Origin: Natronococcus occultus SP4
GTDB taxonomy: Archaea > Halobacteriota > Halobacteria > Halobacteriales > Natrialbaceae
DNA: 64,000 nt
Assembly (NCBI RefSeq): GCF_000328685.1
Contig: NC_019974.1
Location: 1,727,001 to 1,791,000 of the forward strand
Direction of reading: 5' to 3'
This document shows positions 36,474 through 46,490 of this stretch, piece by piece (position 1 is the stretch's first letter; each line of letters opens with the position of its first letter). The notes beneath the pieces were generated by a model that saw nothing but the letters and a program-made list of their open reading frames with translations, did not search any database and had not been told where the DNA came from. Position numbers and translations under genes: made by a program.

Positions 36474-36950
36474 GTGAGCGTCAACATCGACAGTCGCGTC
36501 GTCGCTCCCGGCAGCGACGAGTTCGTCGAGGACGCCTGGCAGCTCAAGGAACGCATCAACAGCCAGGAAGGCGTCCTCAAACAGCGATACGAGTTCTTTA
36601 CCGACGCCTATCGGCGCTCGACGGTTCACTGTTATCTGCAGGACGACGAGCTCGTCGGCTTCGCGGCCGTTCGCCGGGACGGCTACATTCTCTTTCTGGC
36701 GGTTTCGACGGAGTTTCGCGGCCAGGGGATCGGCAAGCGCCTCGTCGCGCGGGTCGCCGAAGACCACGACTCGGTCACCTGCCACGCCCGGACGAGCAAC
36801 GAGAACGCCCTCGAGTTCTACGAGCATCTCGGCTTTGAGACCAAGCGCCGGATAAACGGCTACTACGAGGACGGCGGCGACGCCTACTACCTCAAACTCG
36901 GCGATGACTCCGGAATCGCGGATCGGATCTCGGAGTTCGTTCGCCGGTAG
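36474..36950 (+). CDS. GNAT family N-acetyltransferase
   Basis: A 158-residue GCN5-like acetyltransferase with a GTG start. The acetyl-CoA site is in VSTEFRGQGIGKRLVARVAE (about 80-99; the R/Q-x-x-G-x-G motif). Later motif B is in NALEFYEHLGFETKRRINGYYEDGG, resembling the RimI-like branch. The substrate is unknown. It is divergent from archease and lies 113 bases before priS. Confidence 0.88.
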   Translation: MSVNIDSRVVAPGSDEFVEDAWQLKERINSQEGVLKQRYEFFTDAYRRSTVHCYLQDDELVGFAAVRRDGYILFLAVSTEFRGQGIGKRLVARVAEDHDSVTCHARTSNENALEFYEHLGFETKRRINGYYEDGGDAYYLKLGDDSGIADRISEFVRR

Positions 36951-37029
36951 CGCTCGTCGCTTCCCACCCGCCACGCCGTCTGGAGCGACCGCTCGGCACG
37001 GTCCCCCACGGGCCCGGGCTTTCGGCAGG

Positions 37030-37038
37030 ATTATACTA
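37030..37038 (+). promoter_or_regulatory. TATA box of priS operon
   Basis: ATTATACTA lies 26-34 bases before the ATG at 37064, predicting a leaderless priS-GINS mRNA. Confidence 0.5.
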
Positions 37039-37063
37039 CCCCGACGACGAGTACACGAGGCGC

Positions 37064-38239
37064 ATGGAGGAGCGAACGAGGGCCTATCTTCGGGGTCGAT
37101 TCCGCGATCACTACCGCCGCACGGAGCTGACGCTCCCGCCCGCGGCAAACGAACGCGAGTGGGGATTCATCCCCTGGACCGAAGGGCCCGACACGACGAT
37201 GGTTCGTCACCGTTCGCTGCTCGAACTCGGCGACCTCGAGGAGTTTCTCGTCCGCAAACGGCCCCGCCACGTCTACTTTTCTGCGGGGCGGTTTCGCGAC
37301 CCCGGTGCGAGTTCGATGCACGAGAAGGAGTGGCAGTCCGCGGATCTCGTCTTCGACCTCGACGCCGACCACCTCCCGAACGTGACTCTCGGCGAGGACT
37401 CCTACGCCGAGATGCTCGCGACGTGCAAGGACGCCCTGCTCCGTCTGCTCGATTTCCTCGAGAACGACTTCGCGTTCGAGGAGCTGGAGATCGTTTTCTC
37501 GGGCGGGCGGGGGTATCACGTCCACGTCCGCGACGAGTCGGTCCGCCACCTCGACCGGGAACATCGGCGCGAGATCGTCGACTACGTCCGCGGGATCGGC
37601 ATGGAGTTCGAGGAGCTGATCGAAACCGAGACCGTCGCCGGACTCGGCCGGAAGACGCCGACCGAGCGCCACACCTTACGGACAGAGGGCGGCTGGGGCG
37701 CCCGGACTCACGACCGGTTCATGTCGTTTCTCGACGAGCTGCTCGCCCTCGAAGAGGACGCGGCCCTCGAGCGACTGCAGGCGTTCGACGGGATCGGCGA
37801 GGGGAAGGCGACGGCGACGTTAAACGCCGCCCGGAACAACCGCGACCAGCTCGAGGCCGGCAACGTCACCGTCCACACCGCCGTTTCCCAGCTGGCCGAG
37901 CGGTTCGCCCACCGGGCGGTCGAGGCCGACAACGCCCCGATCGACGAGCCCGTGACGACCGACACGAACCGACTCATTCGCCTTCCGGGCAGCCTCCACG
38001 GGGGCAGCGGGCTCGAGACCGTTCGCCTCGATCGCGACGAGATCGACGCCTTCGAGCCGCTTACCGACGCCGTCCCGGAGACGTTTACGGGCCACGAGAT
38101 CCGGGTCGACGTCACCGACGGCGGCGAAGTCGAGCTGGGTGGAGATAGCTTTACAGTCACGGAGGGCGATCAGTCGCTGCCGGAGTACGTCGCCGTGTTC
38201 CTCATGGCCCGGGGCCGAGCCGAGAAGGAGAAAGAATGA
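37064..38239 (+). CDS. priS: DNA primase catalytic subunit PriS
   Basis: A 391-residue archaeo-eukaryotic primase small subunit, which makes primers together with PriL. The catalytic aspartates are in VFDLDADHLP (about 97-101) and the SGGRGYHVHV motif is near 146. A basic loop TERHTLRTEGGWGA and the conserved NRLIRLPGSLHGGSG follow. It overlaps the GINS gene by four bases, linking primase and replicative-helicase factors in one operon, as in other haloarchaea. Confidence 0.94.
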   Translation: MEERTRAYLRGRFRDHYRRTELTLPPAANEREWGFIPWTEGPDTTMVRHRSLLELGDLEEFLVRKRPRHVYFSAGRFRDPGASSMHEKEWQSADLVFDLDADHLPNVTLGEDSYAEMLATCKDALLRLLDFLENDFAFEELEIVFSGGRGYHVHVRDESVRHLDREHRREIVDYVRGIGMEFEELIETETVAGLGRKTPTERHTLRTEGGWGARTHDRFMSFLDELLALEEDAALERLQAFDGIGEGKATATLNAARNNRDQLEAGNVTVHTAVSQLAERFAHRAVEADNAPIDEPVTTDTNRLIRLPGSLHGGSGLETVRLDRDEIDAFEPLTDAVPETFTGHEIRVDVTDGGEVELGGDSFTVTEGDQSLPEYVAVFLMARGRAEKEKE

Positions 38240-39228
38240 ACTTAGACGAGCTACGATCCGTCCAGAGCAAGGAGCGCCAGAAGGACAGTCTCCAGAACCT
38301 GCGCCCCTCGTTCTACCAGGAGGTCGGCGAGTACATCGCCGAACTCGAGGACGAACGCGACCGCGCGGCCGAGCAGGCCGACGACCCCTTCTCCTCGCCC
38401 GAGGTGAGCCGGCTCACTGACGAGATCGAAACCGCCAAGGACGTCGTCGAGGCGATCTACGAGCGCCGAATGGGCAAGCTCGTCAAGCAGGCCAGCCTCG
38501 CGGCCGCGGGGATGGCCGCCAACGACGACGGCCTCACCGCCGAGGAGGCCGACCTCTTCGACGACCTCGTCGACCGCATCGACGCGAACAAGACCCGCGT
38601 CCTCGACGTCCTCGAGGGCGTCGAGGCCGAAAGCGAAGGTGTGTCCGAGACCGACGACGCGCTCGGAGCCGACGCCGGGACGACGACAGAATCTGACCCG
38701 GCGCCCGACGCGCCGAACGAGGACTCGGACCCGGACTCGATCGCGAAAACCGGAACGCCCGACGCGCCGCCGATGGAGCCGGATCCGACCGCCGAGACCG
38801 CGGACCGAAGCGACGAGGCCGACGTCGATCCGACGACGCTCGAGCCCGACGACGATCCCCGAGCGTCGGACGCCAGTGAGGTCACGGCGGCCGACGTCAT
38901 GGGCGGCGATCCACCCACCGACCCCGACGAGGACACACTGGACCCCGACGCGGCGACGTCCTCGCAGACGGACGGTCCAGAAAACGAGACCGAGTCGGCA
39001 CCGGGCGAGGACGTCGATTCCGCGGTCGACGAGCCGGACGACGCCGAGGCTACTGCAGCGTCCGGGGACGACCTCGATCGGATCACGGTCCGGATGACCC
39101 GCGACGTCGGCTCGATCCTCGGCGTCGACGACCGCGAGTACACCCTCTCGGCCGACGACGTCATCACCCTGCCGGAGCAGAACGCCTCGCCCCTGCTCGA
39201 GCGCGACGCCGCGGAACGGCTCGACTGA
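38236..39228 (+). CDS. GINS complex subunit with long acidic linker
   Basis: A 330-residue Gins51-like protein of the CMG-type replicative helicase complex. The N-terminal helical A-domain (about 1-125) has LRPSFYQEVGEYIAELEDER and YERRMGKLVKQASLAA. The C-terminal B-domain (about 275-330) has ITVRMTRDVGSILGVDDREY. Between them lie ~145 residues of low-complexity Asp/Pro/Thr/Glu-rich sequence, much longer than in most GINS proteins and presumably unfolded. Coupled to priS by ATGA. Confidence 0.88.
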   Translation: MNLDELRSVQSKERQKDSLQNLRPSFYQEVGEYIAELEDERDRAAEQADDPFSSPEVSRLTDEIETAKDVVEAIYERRMGKLVKQASLAAAGMAANDDGLTAEEADLFDDLVDRIDANKTRVLDVLEGVEAESEGVSETDDALGADAGTTTESDPAPDAPNEDSDPDSIAKTGTPDAPPMEPDPTAETADRSDEADVDPTTLEPDDDPRASDASEVTAADVMGGDPPTDPDEDTLDPDAATSSQTDGPENETESAPGEDVDSAVDEPDDAEATAASGDDLDRITVRMTRDVGSILGVDDREYTLSADDVITLPEQNASPLLERDAAERLD

Positions 39229-39284
39229 CTCCGGGCCGGCTCGCGCAACCGGAAGGCATACGACGACTCCCTCGAAGGGACGGT

Positions 39285-39770
39285 ATGCTCGAAATCGGCG
39301 ACGACGCACCCGAGTTCGTACTGCAAAATCAACACGGCGAGAGGGTTCGCCGCTCGGCGTTCGACGGTCACCTCGTCGTCTACTTCTACCCGCGGGCCGG
39401 CACCGACGGCTGTACGACCGAGGCCCGCGAGTTCGAGGACGCTCGCGAGGATTTCGAGGACCGCGGCGTCGGAATCGTCGGAATCAGCGACGACCCGGTT
39501 GCGGATCTCGAATCGTTCGCCGCCGACCACGAGCTGGGGTTCGATCTGCTCTCGGATCCCGAGGGTGAGGTCGCGACGCTGTACGACGCCTACGGCGAGA
39601 AGCGCATGTTCGGCAACACCTTCGACGGCGTCTTCCGGACCACGTACGTCGTCGGCCCCGACGGCACGATCGAGGCGGCCTACGACGACGTCTCGCTCGA
39701 CGGCCACGCCGACGACGTCCTCGAGGACCTCGGCGAGGGACGGACCGGGAAAGCCGCTCCGGAGCGGTAG
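39285..39770 (+). CDS. bcp: Peroxiredoxin, Bcp/PrxQ type
   Basis: A 161-residue thiol peroxidase. The peroxidatic cysteine is in YPRAGTDGCTTEAREF (about residue 44); the usual resolving cysteine of many Bcp proteins is absent here (Ala-Arg in place of Ala-Cys), so this looks like a 1-Cys form. It continues GISDDPVADLESFAADHEL and GVFRTTYVVGPDGTI. It follows GINS by 56 bases and may be on the same transcript. Confidence 0.9.
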   Translation: MLEIGDDAPEFVLQNQHGERVRRSAFDGHLVVYFYPRAGTDGCTTEAREFEDAREDFEDRGVGIVGISDDPVADLESFAADHELGFDLLSDPEGEVATLYDAYGEKRMFGNTFDGVFRTTYVVGPDGTIEAAYDDVSLDGHADDVLEDLGEGRTGKAAPER

Positions 39771-39896
39771 CGTTTCGCGGACCGATTTCGGGGCCAGCAA
39801 CCGCGCACCGAAGCGAGTCGGTCGACGGACCCGCCCTGGAACCGATCCCGATACTCCGGCACAAGGAGTTTTACTTCGACGAGAGAACGTATCGGT

Positions 39897-40034
39897 ATGG
39901 AGCTGCGACAGCTAGCTGACGTGCTCGAGGGCGGCGATCTGACCGGTCGGCAGGCTGCGACCATCGTCGCCCGCTGGATGGCGCTCACGGCTGCCTTCGG
40001 GATCGTCGTCTTCGTCGCCGTCTTCGTCTTCTAA
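39897..40034 (+). CDS. 45-residue single-pass membrane protein
   Basis: A short frame reading MELRQLADVLEGGDLTGRQ, then ARWMALTAAFGIVVFVAVFV, ending in one membrane helix. A TATA-like TTTTACTT at about 39868-39876 sits about 22 bases upstream of the ATG, consistent with a leaderless gene. It is followed by an A/T-rich run after the stop. Function unknown. Confidence 0.5.
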   Translation: MELRQLADVLEGGDLTGRQAATIVARWMALTAAFGIVVFVAVFVF

Positions 40035-40106
40035 AAAATTCGTCTTTCGACCTGTCCAGCGCCGAACCGCGCGAGCAAGGACGCTGCCGTTACTGGGACG
40101 CTCCCG

Positions 40107-42368
40107 TCACTGGAAGGTGCGGCCGAGCTGGTCCTCGCTTTCCGGTTCGGCGGTCTGGAACTCCTGTTCGATCTCCTCGTAGCGCTCGCGGGTCTCGGGA
40201 GTCACGCTCGGCTGGACCTCCTCGAGAGCGCGCTCGAAGTGTTCCTTGCTGATGCGGACGTTCTCGATGGTGTCGGGCATATCGTCGGGGTCGACCGAGT
40301 TGATGAACTCGCGGCTGGCGGCCATCGAGGCCTCGCGACAGACGGCCTCGATGTCGGCGCCGACGTAGCCCTCGGTCTCGCCCGCGAGCCAGTCGAGATC
40401 GACCGCGTCGGCCAGAGGCTTGTCGCGGGTGTGGACCTCGAAGATCTTCCTGCGGCCCTCCTCGTCGGGAACCGGCACGTGGACGTGGCGATCGAGCCGG
40501 CCCGGACGGAGCAGCGCCGAGTCGATCAGATCCGGGCGGTTGGTCGTCGCGATCACGACGACGTCCTCGAGTTCCTCGAGGCCGTCGAGCTCGGTCAGCA
40601 GCTGGCTGACGACGCGTTCACCGACGCCCGAATCGCCCTGTCGCTGCCCGCGTTCGCCCGCGATCGAGTCGATCTCGTCGAAGAAGATCACGGTCGGGGC
40701 GTTCGAGCGGGCCTTCTCGAAGACCTCCCGAACTCCCTTCTCGGACTCACCGACGTACTTGTTCAAGAGTTCGGGCCCCTTGATCGAGATGAAGTTCGAC
40801 TGGGACTCGTTCGCGACGGCTTTGGCCAGCAGCGTCTTCCCGGTGCCGGGCGGGCCGTACATGAGGACGCCCTTGGCGGCCTGCATGTCCATCTGCTCGA
40901 AGACCTCGGGGTAGTCAAGCGGCCACTGGATCGTCTCGCGCAGGCGCTCTTTGGTGTCGCCAAGCCCGCCGACATCCTCCCAGGTGATGTCGGGAACCTC
41001 GACGAAGACCTCCCGCATCGCCGAGGGCTGGATCCCCTTGAGCGCCTCCTTGACGTCGCCCTCGGTCACCTCGAGGGACTCGAGGATCTCGGCGTCGATC
41101 TCGTCGGATTCCAGGTCGAGATCGGGACGGATCCGGCGCAGGGCGTTCATCGCGCCCTCGCGGGCGAGACTCTCGAGGTCGGCGCCGACGAAGCCGTGGG
41201 TGTTCTCGGCGTAGTGCTCGAGGTCGACGTCCTCGGACAGGGGCATCCCGCGGGTGTGGACCTGCAGGATCTCCTTGCGGCCGCCCTTGTCGGGGACGCC
41301 GATCTCGATCTCGCGGTCGAAGCGCCCGCCCCGTCGCAGCGCGGGGTCGATCGCGTCGACGCGGTTGGTCGCGGCGATGACGGTGACCCGGCCCCGTTCC
41401 TCGAGGCCGTCCATCAGGCTGAGCAGTTGCGCGACCACGCGGCGTTCGACGTCGCCGCCGGCCTCCTCGCGTTTGGCGGCGATGGAGTCGAGCTCGTCGA
41501 TGAAGATGATCGCGGGCGCGTTCTCCTCGGCGTCCTCGAACACCTCGCGGAGCTGCTCTTCGCTCTCGCCGTAGTACTTCGACATGATCTCCGGGCCGGA
41601 GATCGTCTCGAAGTGGGCGTCGATCTCGTTGGCGACAGCCTTGGCCATCAGGGTCTTTCCGGTGCCCGGCGGGCCGTGCAGGAGCACGCCCTTGGGCGGT
41701 TCGATGCCGAGCTGCTGGAACAGCTCGGGGTGGCGCATCGGCAGCTCGATCATCTCGCGAACCTGATCGAGCTCGTCGTCCAGACCGCCGATGTCCTCGT
41801 AGGTGATGTTTGGCACGCCCTCGGGCGAGCCGTCGGCGTCGGTGCTAACCTGCTCGGCCGGCGTCTCGGAGATCTCGATGTTCGTCGAGTCCGTGATGAC
41901 GACCGTTCCGGACGGATCGGCGCTCGCGATCTTCAGTGGCACCGACTGCCCCGAGCTTGCCATCGGACCGAACGAGAGCGAGAACGGCACCGTCTGCCCC
42001 TCGGTGACCGCCTGGCCGGACAGCTTGTCGCGCACAAGCGGGCCGATGTCGCCGCGAATGCGGAGGTTCTGCGGGAGCGCGACCGTAACCGAGTTCGCGG
42101 GCTGGACGTCGGCCGGCTCGATATCGACGCTGTCGTCGATCCCGACGTCGGCCTCCTGGCGCAGACGGCCGTCGATCCGAACGATGCCGCGGCCCTCGTC
42201 CTCCGGGTAGCCGGGCCAGACGCGCGCGACGGCCTGGCTATCGCCCTTGCCCTCGATGACGATGTAGTCGCCGTTCTCGAGGTCGAGCTCGCGCATCGAG
42301 ACGCGGTCGATCGCGGCGAGCCCGCGGCCCGCGTCCTTCTGTTTCAGGGGTTTGACGGTGAGTTTCAT
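40107..42368 (-). CDS. cdc48: Cdc48/VAT AAA+ unfoldase
   Basis: A 753-residue double-AAA ATPase that unfolds proteins for degradation, for example for the proteasome. The N-domain (about 1-185) is a double-psi barrel ([19 protein letters not shown]). D1 has Walker [18 protein letters not shown] near 232 and Walker [13 protein letters not shown]2 has [17 protein letters not shown] near 505, [15 protein letters not shown] and the arginine finger region [12 protein letters not shown]. It lacks a C-terminal HbYX motif (ends DQLGRTFQ). Coupled by ATGA to the small gene upstream. Confidence 0.96.
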   Translation of the reverse strand: MKLTVKPLKQKDAGRGLAAIDRVSMRELDLENGDYIVIEGKGDSQAVARVWPGYPEDEGRGIVRIDGRLRQEADVGIDDSVDIEPADVQPANSVTVALPQNLRIRGDIGPLVRDKLSGQAVTEGQTVPFSLSFGPMASSGQSVPLKIASADPSGTVVITDSTNIEISETPAEQVSTDADGSPEGVPNITYEDIGGLDDELDQVREMIELPMRHPELFQQLGIEPPKGVLLHGPPGTGKTLMAKAVANEIDAHFETISGPEIMSKYYGESEEQLREVFEDAEENAPAIIFIDELDSIAAKREEAGGDVERRVVAQLLSLMDGLEERGRVTVIAATNRVDAIDPALRRGGRFDREIEIGVPDKGGRKEILQVHTRGMPLSEDVDLEHYAENTHGFVGADLESLAREGAMNALRRIRPDLDLESDEIDAEILESLEVTEGDVKEALKGIQPSAMREVFVEVPDITWEDVGGLGDTKERLRETIQWPLDYPEVFEQMDMQAAKGVLMYGPPGTGKTLLAKAVANESQSNFISIKGPELLNKYVGESEKGVREVFEKARSNAPTVIFFDEIDSIAGERGQRQGDSGVGERVVSQLLTELDGLEELEDVVVIATTNRPDLIDSALLRPGRLDRHVHVPVPDEEGRRKIFEVHTRDKPLADAVDLDWLAGETEGYVGADIEAVCREASMAASREFINSVDPDDMPDTIENVRISKEHFERALEEVQPSVTPETRERYEEIEQEFQTAEPESEDQLGRTFQ

Positions 42369-42613
42369 TGGTTGCCCTCCAGTTCGACAGTGAGCACGCC
42401 GTTTCTGATAAACGTGTGCGCGTCAGCTGCACCGTCGGGCAGCTCGAACTCGTACTGGTCGTCGCCGTCGACGACGATGACCGTTCCGTCGACGACGTCC
42501 ACGTCGGCGTCGGTACTCGCCGTACCGAAGTCGACGGCCAGCACCGATCCGTCCTCGTACTCGTAGCGACGAGCAATCTGCTCGTCTCCACGGGTGAATT
42601 GATCGAGTGTCAT
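42365..42613 (-). CDS. Small Hsp20-like fold protein (DUF7127-like)
   Basis: An 82-residue, very acidic protein with short beta strands ([38 protein letters not shown]) and an end [11 protein letters not shown] that resembles the last strand of alpha-crystallin domains. Residues before it ([18 protein letters not shown]) form the N-terminal part. The ATG at 42613 is chosen over an upstream in-frame start at 42628. It overlaps cdc48 by four bases, suggesting an adaptor or regulator of Cdc48 (inference). Confidence 0.65.
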   Translation of the reverse strand: MTLDQFTRGDEQIARRYEYEDGSVLAVDFGTASTDADVDVVDGTVIVVDGDDQYEFELPDGAADAHTFIRNGVLTVELEGNQ

Positions 42614-42644
42614 TTTGATACTAACCACGGGTAAGCGCTACTAG

Positions 42645-42654
42645 TATATAAGTA
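42645..42654 (-). promoter_or_regulatory. TATA box of cdc48 operon
   Basis: On the minus strand this reads TACTTATATA, about 32-41 bases before the ATG at 42613, so the transcript has at most a short leader. It is the only strong AT-rich motif in the gap between the divergent genes. Confidence 0.5.
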
Positions 42655-42818
42655 TTACTCAGAGCGGGTACGTGACGGCGGCCGAATTCGAGAGAGAAGC
42701 TTGTTCGCAGTTCACCCTTCGTCTCCGATGAGTACAGTAGTAACGGATCCGTCCGTTCCTGCCGGTTGTGCCGACGGCGGCTCGTGTCTTTATCACGGTC
42801 CATCGCGTCGGGAAACGT

Positions 42819-43592
42819 ATGGAAACGGTTCGACACCACGGCCGCGAGACGGCCTACGACGTTGCCGAACGAGGGGGGACGGGACCGACGATCTGTTTCG
42901 TTCACGGCAGCGGCGGCTCGCGGGCGGCCTGGAAGGCCCAACACCGACTCGCCGACCGATACCCGATCGTCGCCGTCGACCTCAGCGGACACGGCGACTC
43001 CGAGGACGTCGACGCCGACCCCGGCTACACGACGCTGTCGGCCTACGCCGACGACGTCGCGGCCGTCCTCGAGGCAACTGACGCCGACGTCCTCGCGGGT
43101 AACTCCCTGGGGGGCGCCGTCGTCATGCACCTCTTGCTCGAACGCGAACCCGACGTCGAGGCCGCCGTGCTGACCGGAACCGGGGCGAAGCTGGGCGTCC
43201 TGCAGGACCTGCTCGAGTGGCTCGCCGATGACTTCGATCGGGCCGTCGAGTTCCTGCACGTCGACGACCGGCTCTTCCACGATCCAAGCCCCGAGCTCCG
43301 CGAGGAGTCGATCGAGGAGATGTACGACTGCGGCCGCGCCGTCACCGAACGGGACTTCCTGACCTGTCACCGGTTCGACGTCCGCGACGACCTCTACGGG
43401 ATCGACGTTCCGACGCTCGTGGTCTACGGCGAACACGACCAGTTAACGCCGCCCCAGTACCACGAGTACCTCGCTAACGAGATCGACGACGCCGAACTCG
43501 TCGAGCTCGCGGACGCGGCCCACCTGACGATGCTCGAGCAACCCGCGGCGTTCAACGACGCGGTCGCCGACTTCCTGGACGGGCTCGAGTAG
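42819..43592 (+). CDS. Alpha/beta hydrolase
   Basis: A 257-residue hydrolase. Oxyanion region CFVHGSGGSRAAW, nucleophile elbow GNSLGG (Ser near 104), acid in YGEHDQLTPP and the catalytic histidine in AAHLTMLEQ. Family members cleave esters or similar bonds; the substrate is unclear. TTTATCAC at about 42790-42797 is the likely TATA box and supports the ATG at 42819. Stands alone, divergent from the cdc48 operon. Confidence 0.88.
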   Translation: METVRHHGRETAYDVAERGGTGPTICFVHGSGGSRAAWKAQHRLADRYPIVAVDLSGHGDSEDVDADPGYTTLSAYADDVAAVLEATDADVLAGNSLGGAVVMHLLLEREPDVEAAVLTGTGAKLGVLQDLLEWLADDFDRAVEFLHVDDRLFHDPSPELREESIEEMYDCGRAVTERDFLTCHRFDVRDDLYGIDVPTLVVYGEHDQLTPPQYHEYLANEIDDAELVELADAAHLTMLEQPAAFNDAVADFLDGLE

Positions 43593-43682
43593 CGCCGCCG
43601 GACGACTCCCTTCGGATAGCCCGGACAGCATCGGCTGTGGATTCAGGGAATCTTATGATAGTCCGGAAACAATAGTTCGAGC

Positions 43683-43973
43683 ATGACCGAGTCCGGCGAC
43701 CGATCGACCGACGAGGACGTCCTCGAGCCAGTTGGCAGCGACGCGTCCCCCGCAGTCTCCGGCGCCGTCAGGGACGCGCTGTTCGACACGGTCGGAACCC
43801 TCCTCCTGCTCGCGCTCGCGCTCCTGTGTCTGGCGGTCGGCGTCCAGCTACTGCTTACCGGCTCCGCCGGGGCCGCGTTCGTCCTCGCCGGGGGCGTCCT
43901 CGGAATCGGCTGCGTTCTCGTCGCTGCGGCGTTCGATCTCGTTCCCTCGTTTCACGAGCGGTTCGTCGACTGA
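43683..43973 (+). CDS. Small two-helix membrane protein
   Basis: A 96-residue protein: an acidic N-terminal 30 residues, then two membrane helices (TLLLLALALLCLAVGVQLLL and AAFVLAGGVLGIGCVLVAAA) and a short end. No family recognised. It converges on the Gfo/Idh gene. Confidence 0.55.
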   Translation: MTESGDRSTDEDVLEPVGSDASPAVSGAVRDALFDTVGTLLLLALALLCLAVGVQLLLTGSAGAAFVLAGGVLGIGCVLVAAAFDLVPSFHERFVD

Positions 43974-44039
43974 GCCGGCGTCTACGGTCCAGTGAACGCC
44001 GAACGGACACCGCCGCGATACTGAGGGCGGCACGCCCGG

Positions 44040-45191
44040 TCACTCGAGCTCGACCCACTCGCCGCGCTCGTCGCTGTCCTCGATCGCCGCGAGGACGCGC
44101 TGGGCGGCCAGCCCGTCCTCGAAGCTGGGCTCGAACTCCTCGCCGCTTTCGACGGCGGAAAGCAGTTCGTAGTTCTCGTGGACGAACGTGTGCTCCCAGC
44201 CGATGACGTGGCCCGGCGGCCACCAGTGGTCGACGTAGGGGTCGTCCGCGTCGGTCACGAGGATCGTCTCGTAGCCGCGGTTCTCGCCCCGGCGCAGCAC
44301 CTCGAGCTCGTTCAGGCGCTCGAGGGAGAACCGGAGACTGCCCTCGCTGCCCTGGATCTCGATCGTATGGTCGTTCTTGTGGCCCGTCGCGTACCGGGTA
44401 GCCTCGAGGGTCCCCATCGCGCCGTTGGCGAACTCGAGCTGGGCCGAGTAGGCGTCGTCGACGGTTACGGGACGCGTCTCGACGGCTTCGCCGTCTCCTC
44501 GAGACTCCTCCGGAGTCTCGCCGACGGGACGCTCGTCGACGAACGTCCGCAGGTGGCCGCTGAGCCGCTCGATATCGCCCGCGTGCTGGTCGTCGCCGAC
44601 CAGGAATCGGACGAGGTCGACCGTGTGGGCGCCCAGATCGCCCAGCACGCCCGAGCCCGCCATCTCCTCGTCGAGACGCCAGGCCCACGGCGCCTCGGGA
44701 TCGACCAGCCAGTCCTGGAGATATCGGCCCCGGACGTGGCGGATCTCGCCGATCTCGCCGTCGTCGATCAGTCGCTTGGCGTACCGGATCGCCGGCACGA
44801 ACCGGTAGTTGAAGGCACAGCCGTTGGGAACGCCAGCGTCGCGTGCGGCGTCGGCCATCTTCTCGGCCTCTTCGAGGGTCGGCGCCAGCGGCTTCTCGCA
44901 GAAGACCGGCGTCCCGGCCTCGAGGGCGGCGATCGACGGCTCGGCGTGGACGTGGTTCGGCCCGAGATTGTAGAAGACGTCGACGTCGTCGACGACGTCG
45001 CGCCAGTCGGTCGCCGTCTCCGCGAACCCAAGCTGATCCGCGGCCTCCGAGAGCGCCTCCTCGTCGCGGCCGACGAGGACCTTGCGCTCGACGTCCGGGG
45101 CGTCCGGGAAGAACATCGGCAGCCGCGCCAGTGCGTTCGCGTGGGCTTTCCCCATGAACCGGTAGCCGAGTACGCCGACTTCGAGGGTCAT
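44040..45191 (-). CDS. Gfo/Idh/MocA family oxidoreductase
   Basis: A 383-residue NAD(P)-dependent sugar or polyol dehydrogenase-like protein. The N-terminal Rossmann domain begins VGVLGYRFMGKAHANAL, contains FCEKPLAPTLEEAEKM (the EKP motif with catalytic lysine) near residue 97, and CAFNYRFVPA. The C-terminal domain includes GSGVLGDLGAHTVDLVRFL with candidate catalytic Asp/His. The ATG at 45191 gives the normal start. It is divergent from the alcohol dehydrogenase, and the pair may act on the same class of sugar or polyol. Confidence 0.9.
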   Translation of the reverse strand: MTLEVGVLGYRFMGKAHANALARLPMFFPDAPDVERKVLVGRDEEALSEAADQLGFAETATDWRDVVDDVDVFYNLGPNHVHAEPSIAALEAGTPVFCEKPLAPTLEEAEKMADAARDAGVPNGCAFNYRFVPAIRYAKRLIDDGEIGEIRHVRGRYLQDWLVDPEAPWAWRLDEEMAGSGVLGDLGAHTVDLVRFLVGDDQHAGDIERLSGHLRTFVDERPVGETPEESRGDGEAVETRPVTVDDAYSAQLEFANGAMGTLEATRYATGHKNDHTIEIQGSEGSLRFSLERLNELEVLRRGENRGYETILVTDADDPYVDHWWPPGHVIGWEHTFVHENYELLSAVESGEEFEPSFEDGLAAQRVLAAIEDSDERGEWVELE

Positions 45192-45309
45192 GCGCGATCG
45201 TTCACCACAGATGTAGTTAGAAGTTTCCGTCTCGCAGCGGTTTTCCGGCGCTCGGCTCGCTCGCGCACCCGTTGCGAGCACAGGCCGCGCCCTTACCCGA
45301 ACGGTCAGC

Positions 45310-46470
45310 ATGACTGTGCCCGTAATGCAAGCACTCCGCTGGCACGGCGAACAGGACGTCCGTGTCGACGACGTCCCCAAGCCCGAGATCGAGGAACCGA
45401 CGGACGCGATCGTCGAGATCACCGCGACGGCGATCTGTGGCTCCGATCTGCACCTCTACAACGACTTCATGCCGGGGATGCAGGAGGGAGACATCTTAGG
45501 CCACGAGCCGATGGGCGAGGTCGTCGAGGTCGGCGAGGAGGTCGACAACCTCCGCGAGGGCGACCGCGTCGTTATCCCGTTCACGATCAGCTGTGGCTCC
45601 TGTTGGTTCTGCGGGAACGACATGTACTCGCTGTGTGACGAGACCAACCCCAACGCCGAGATGGCCGCTGAGTCGATGGGGCACTCCCCGGCCGGCCTCT
45701 TCGGCTTCTCGCACACGCTGGGCGGCTACGACGGCGGACAGGCCGAGTATCTGCGAGTGCCCCACGCCGACGTCGGCCCGATCAAGATCGACTCGAACCT
45801 CTCGGACGAGGACGTCCTGTTCCTCTCCGACATCTACCCGACGGGGTACATGGCCGCCGAGAACGCCGAGATCGAGGAGAACGACACGGTCGCGGTCTGG
45901 GGCTGTGGCCCCGTCGGCCAGTTCGCCATCCAGAGCGCCTGGATGATGGGCGCCGACCAGGTGATCGCCATCGACCGGATTCCCGAGCGGCTGGACATGG
46001 CCCAGGGTCACGCCGACACCCAGGTGATCGACTACTCCGAGGAGGACGTCTACGATCGCCTGATGGACGCGACCGACGGCTACGGGCCCGACCGGTGTAT
46101 CGACGCCGTCGGCTCGGAAGCCCACTCGACCTGCGTCGACACCGTTCCCGACGAGCCCGACCGTCCCTACGTGATCCAACAGGCCGCAAAGTCCTGTCGC
46201 AAGGGCGGCACACTCTCGATCCCGGGCGTCTACATCGACGGGATGGACGACGCGCCGATGGGTCCGATCATGAACAAGGCCCTGACGATAAACACCGGCC
46301 AGACCCACGTCCAGGCCTACCTCGACGAACTGCTCGAGACGATCGAGGACGGCCAGATCGACCCCGCCGAGATCATCACCCACACGGGCGATCTCGACGA
46401 CGGTCCCGAGATGTACGAGAAATTCAACGGGAAGGAGGACGACTGCGTCAAGGTCGTCCTCGAGCCCTAG
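45310..46470 (+). CDS. Zinc-dependent alcohol dehydrogenase
   Basis: A 386-residue medium-chain dehydrogenase. Catalytic zinc ligands are in ICGSDLHLY (Cys) and LGHEPMGEV (His, Glu); the structural zinc site is the four-cysteine segment [16 protein letters not shown]. The NAD site is [20 protein letters not shown]. The sequence is closest in style to the formaldehyde/threonine-dehydrogenase-like group often annotated for haloarchaea. ATG codons at 45310 and 45325 are both possible; 45310 gives the longer start. Confidence 0.88.
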   Translation: MTVPVMQALRWHGEQDVRVDDVPKPEIEEPTDAIVEITATAICGSDLHLYNDFMPGMQEGDILGHEPMGEVVEVGEEVDNLREGDRVVIPFTISCGSCWFCGNDMYSLCDETNPNAEMAAESMGHSPAGLFGFSHTLGGYDGGQAEYLRVPHADVGPIKIDSNLSDEDVLFLSDIYPTGYMAAENAEIEENDTVAVWGCGPVGQFAIQSAWMMGADQVIAIDRIPERLDMAQGHADTQVIDYSEEDVYDRLMDATDGYGPDRCIDAVGSEAHSTCVDTVPDEPDRPYVIQQAAKSCRKGGTLSIPGVYIDGMDDAPMGPIMNKALTINTGQTHVQAYLDELLETIEDGQIDPAEIITHTGDLDDGPEMYEKFNGKEDDCVKVVLEP

Positions 46471-46490
46471 CGCGGGCGTCCGTCACGTCG

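Noticed and set aside
37000-38240. Replication origin near priS and GINS
   Set aside because: No orc1/cdc6 gene or origin repeat elements are seen; the presence of replication genes alone is not evidence.
40239-42566. 775-codon open frame opposite cdc48
   Set aside because: High GC at third positions keeps the antisense frame open. The translation is Val/Leu/Arg-rich with no domain, while cdc48 is complete.
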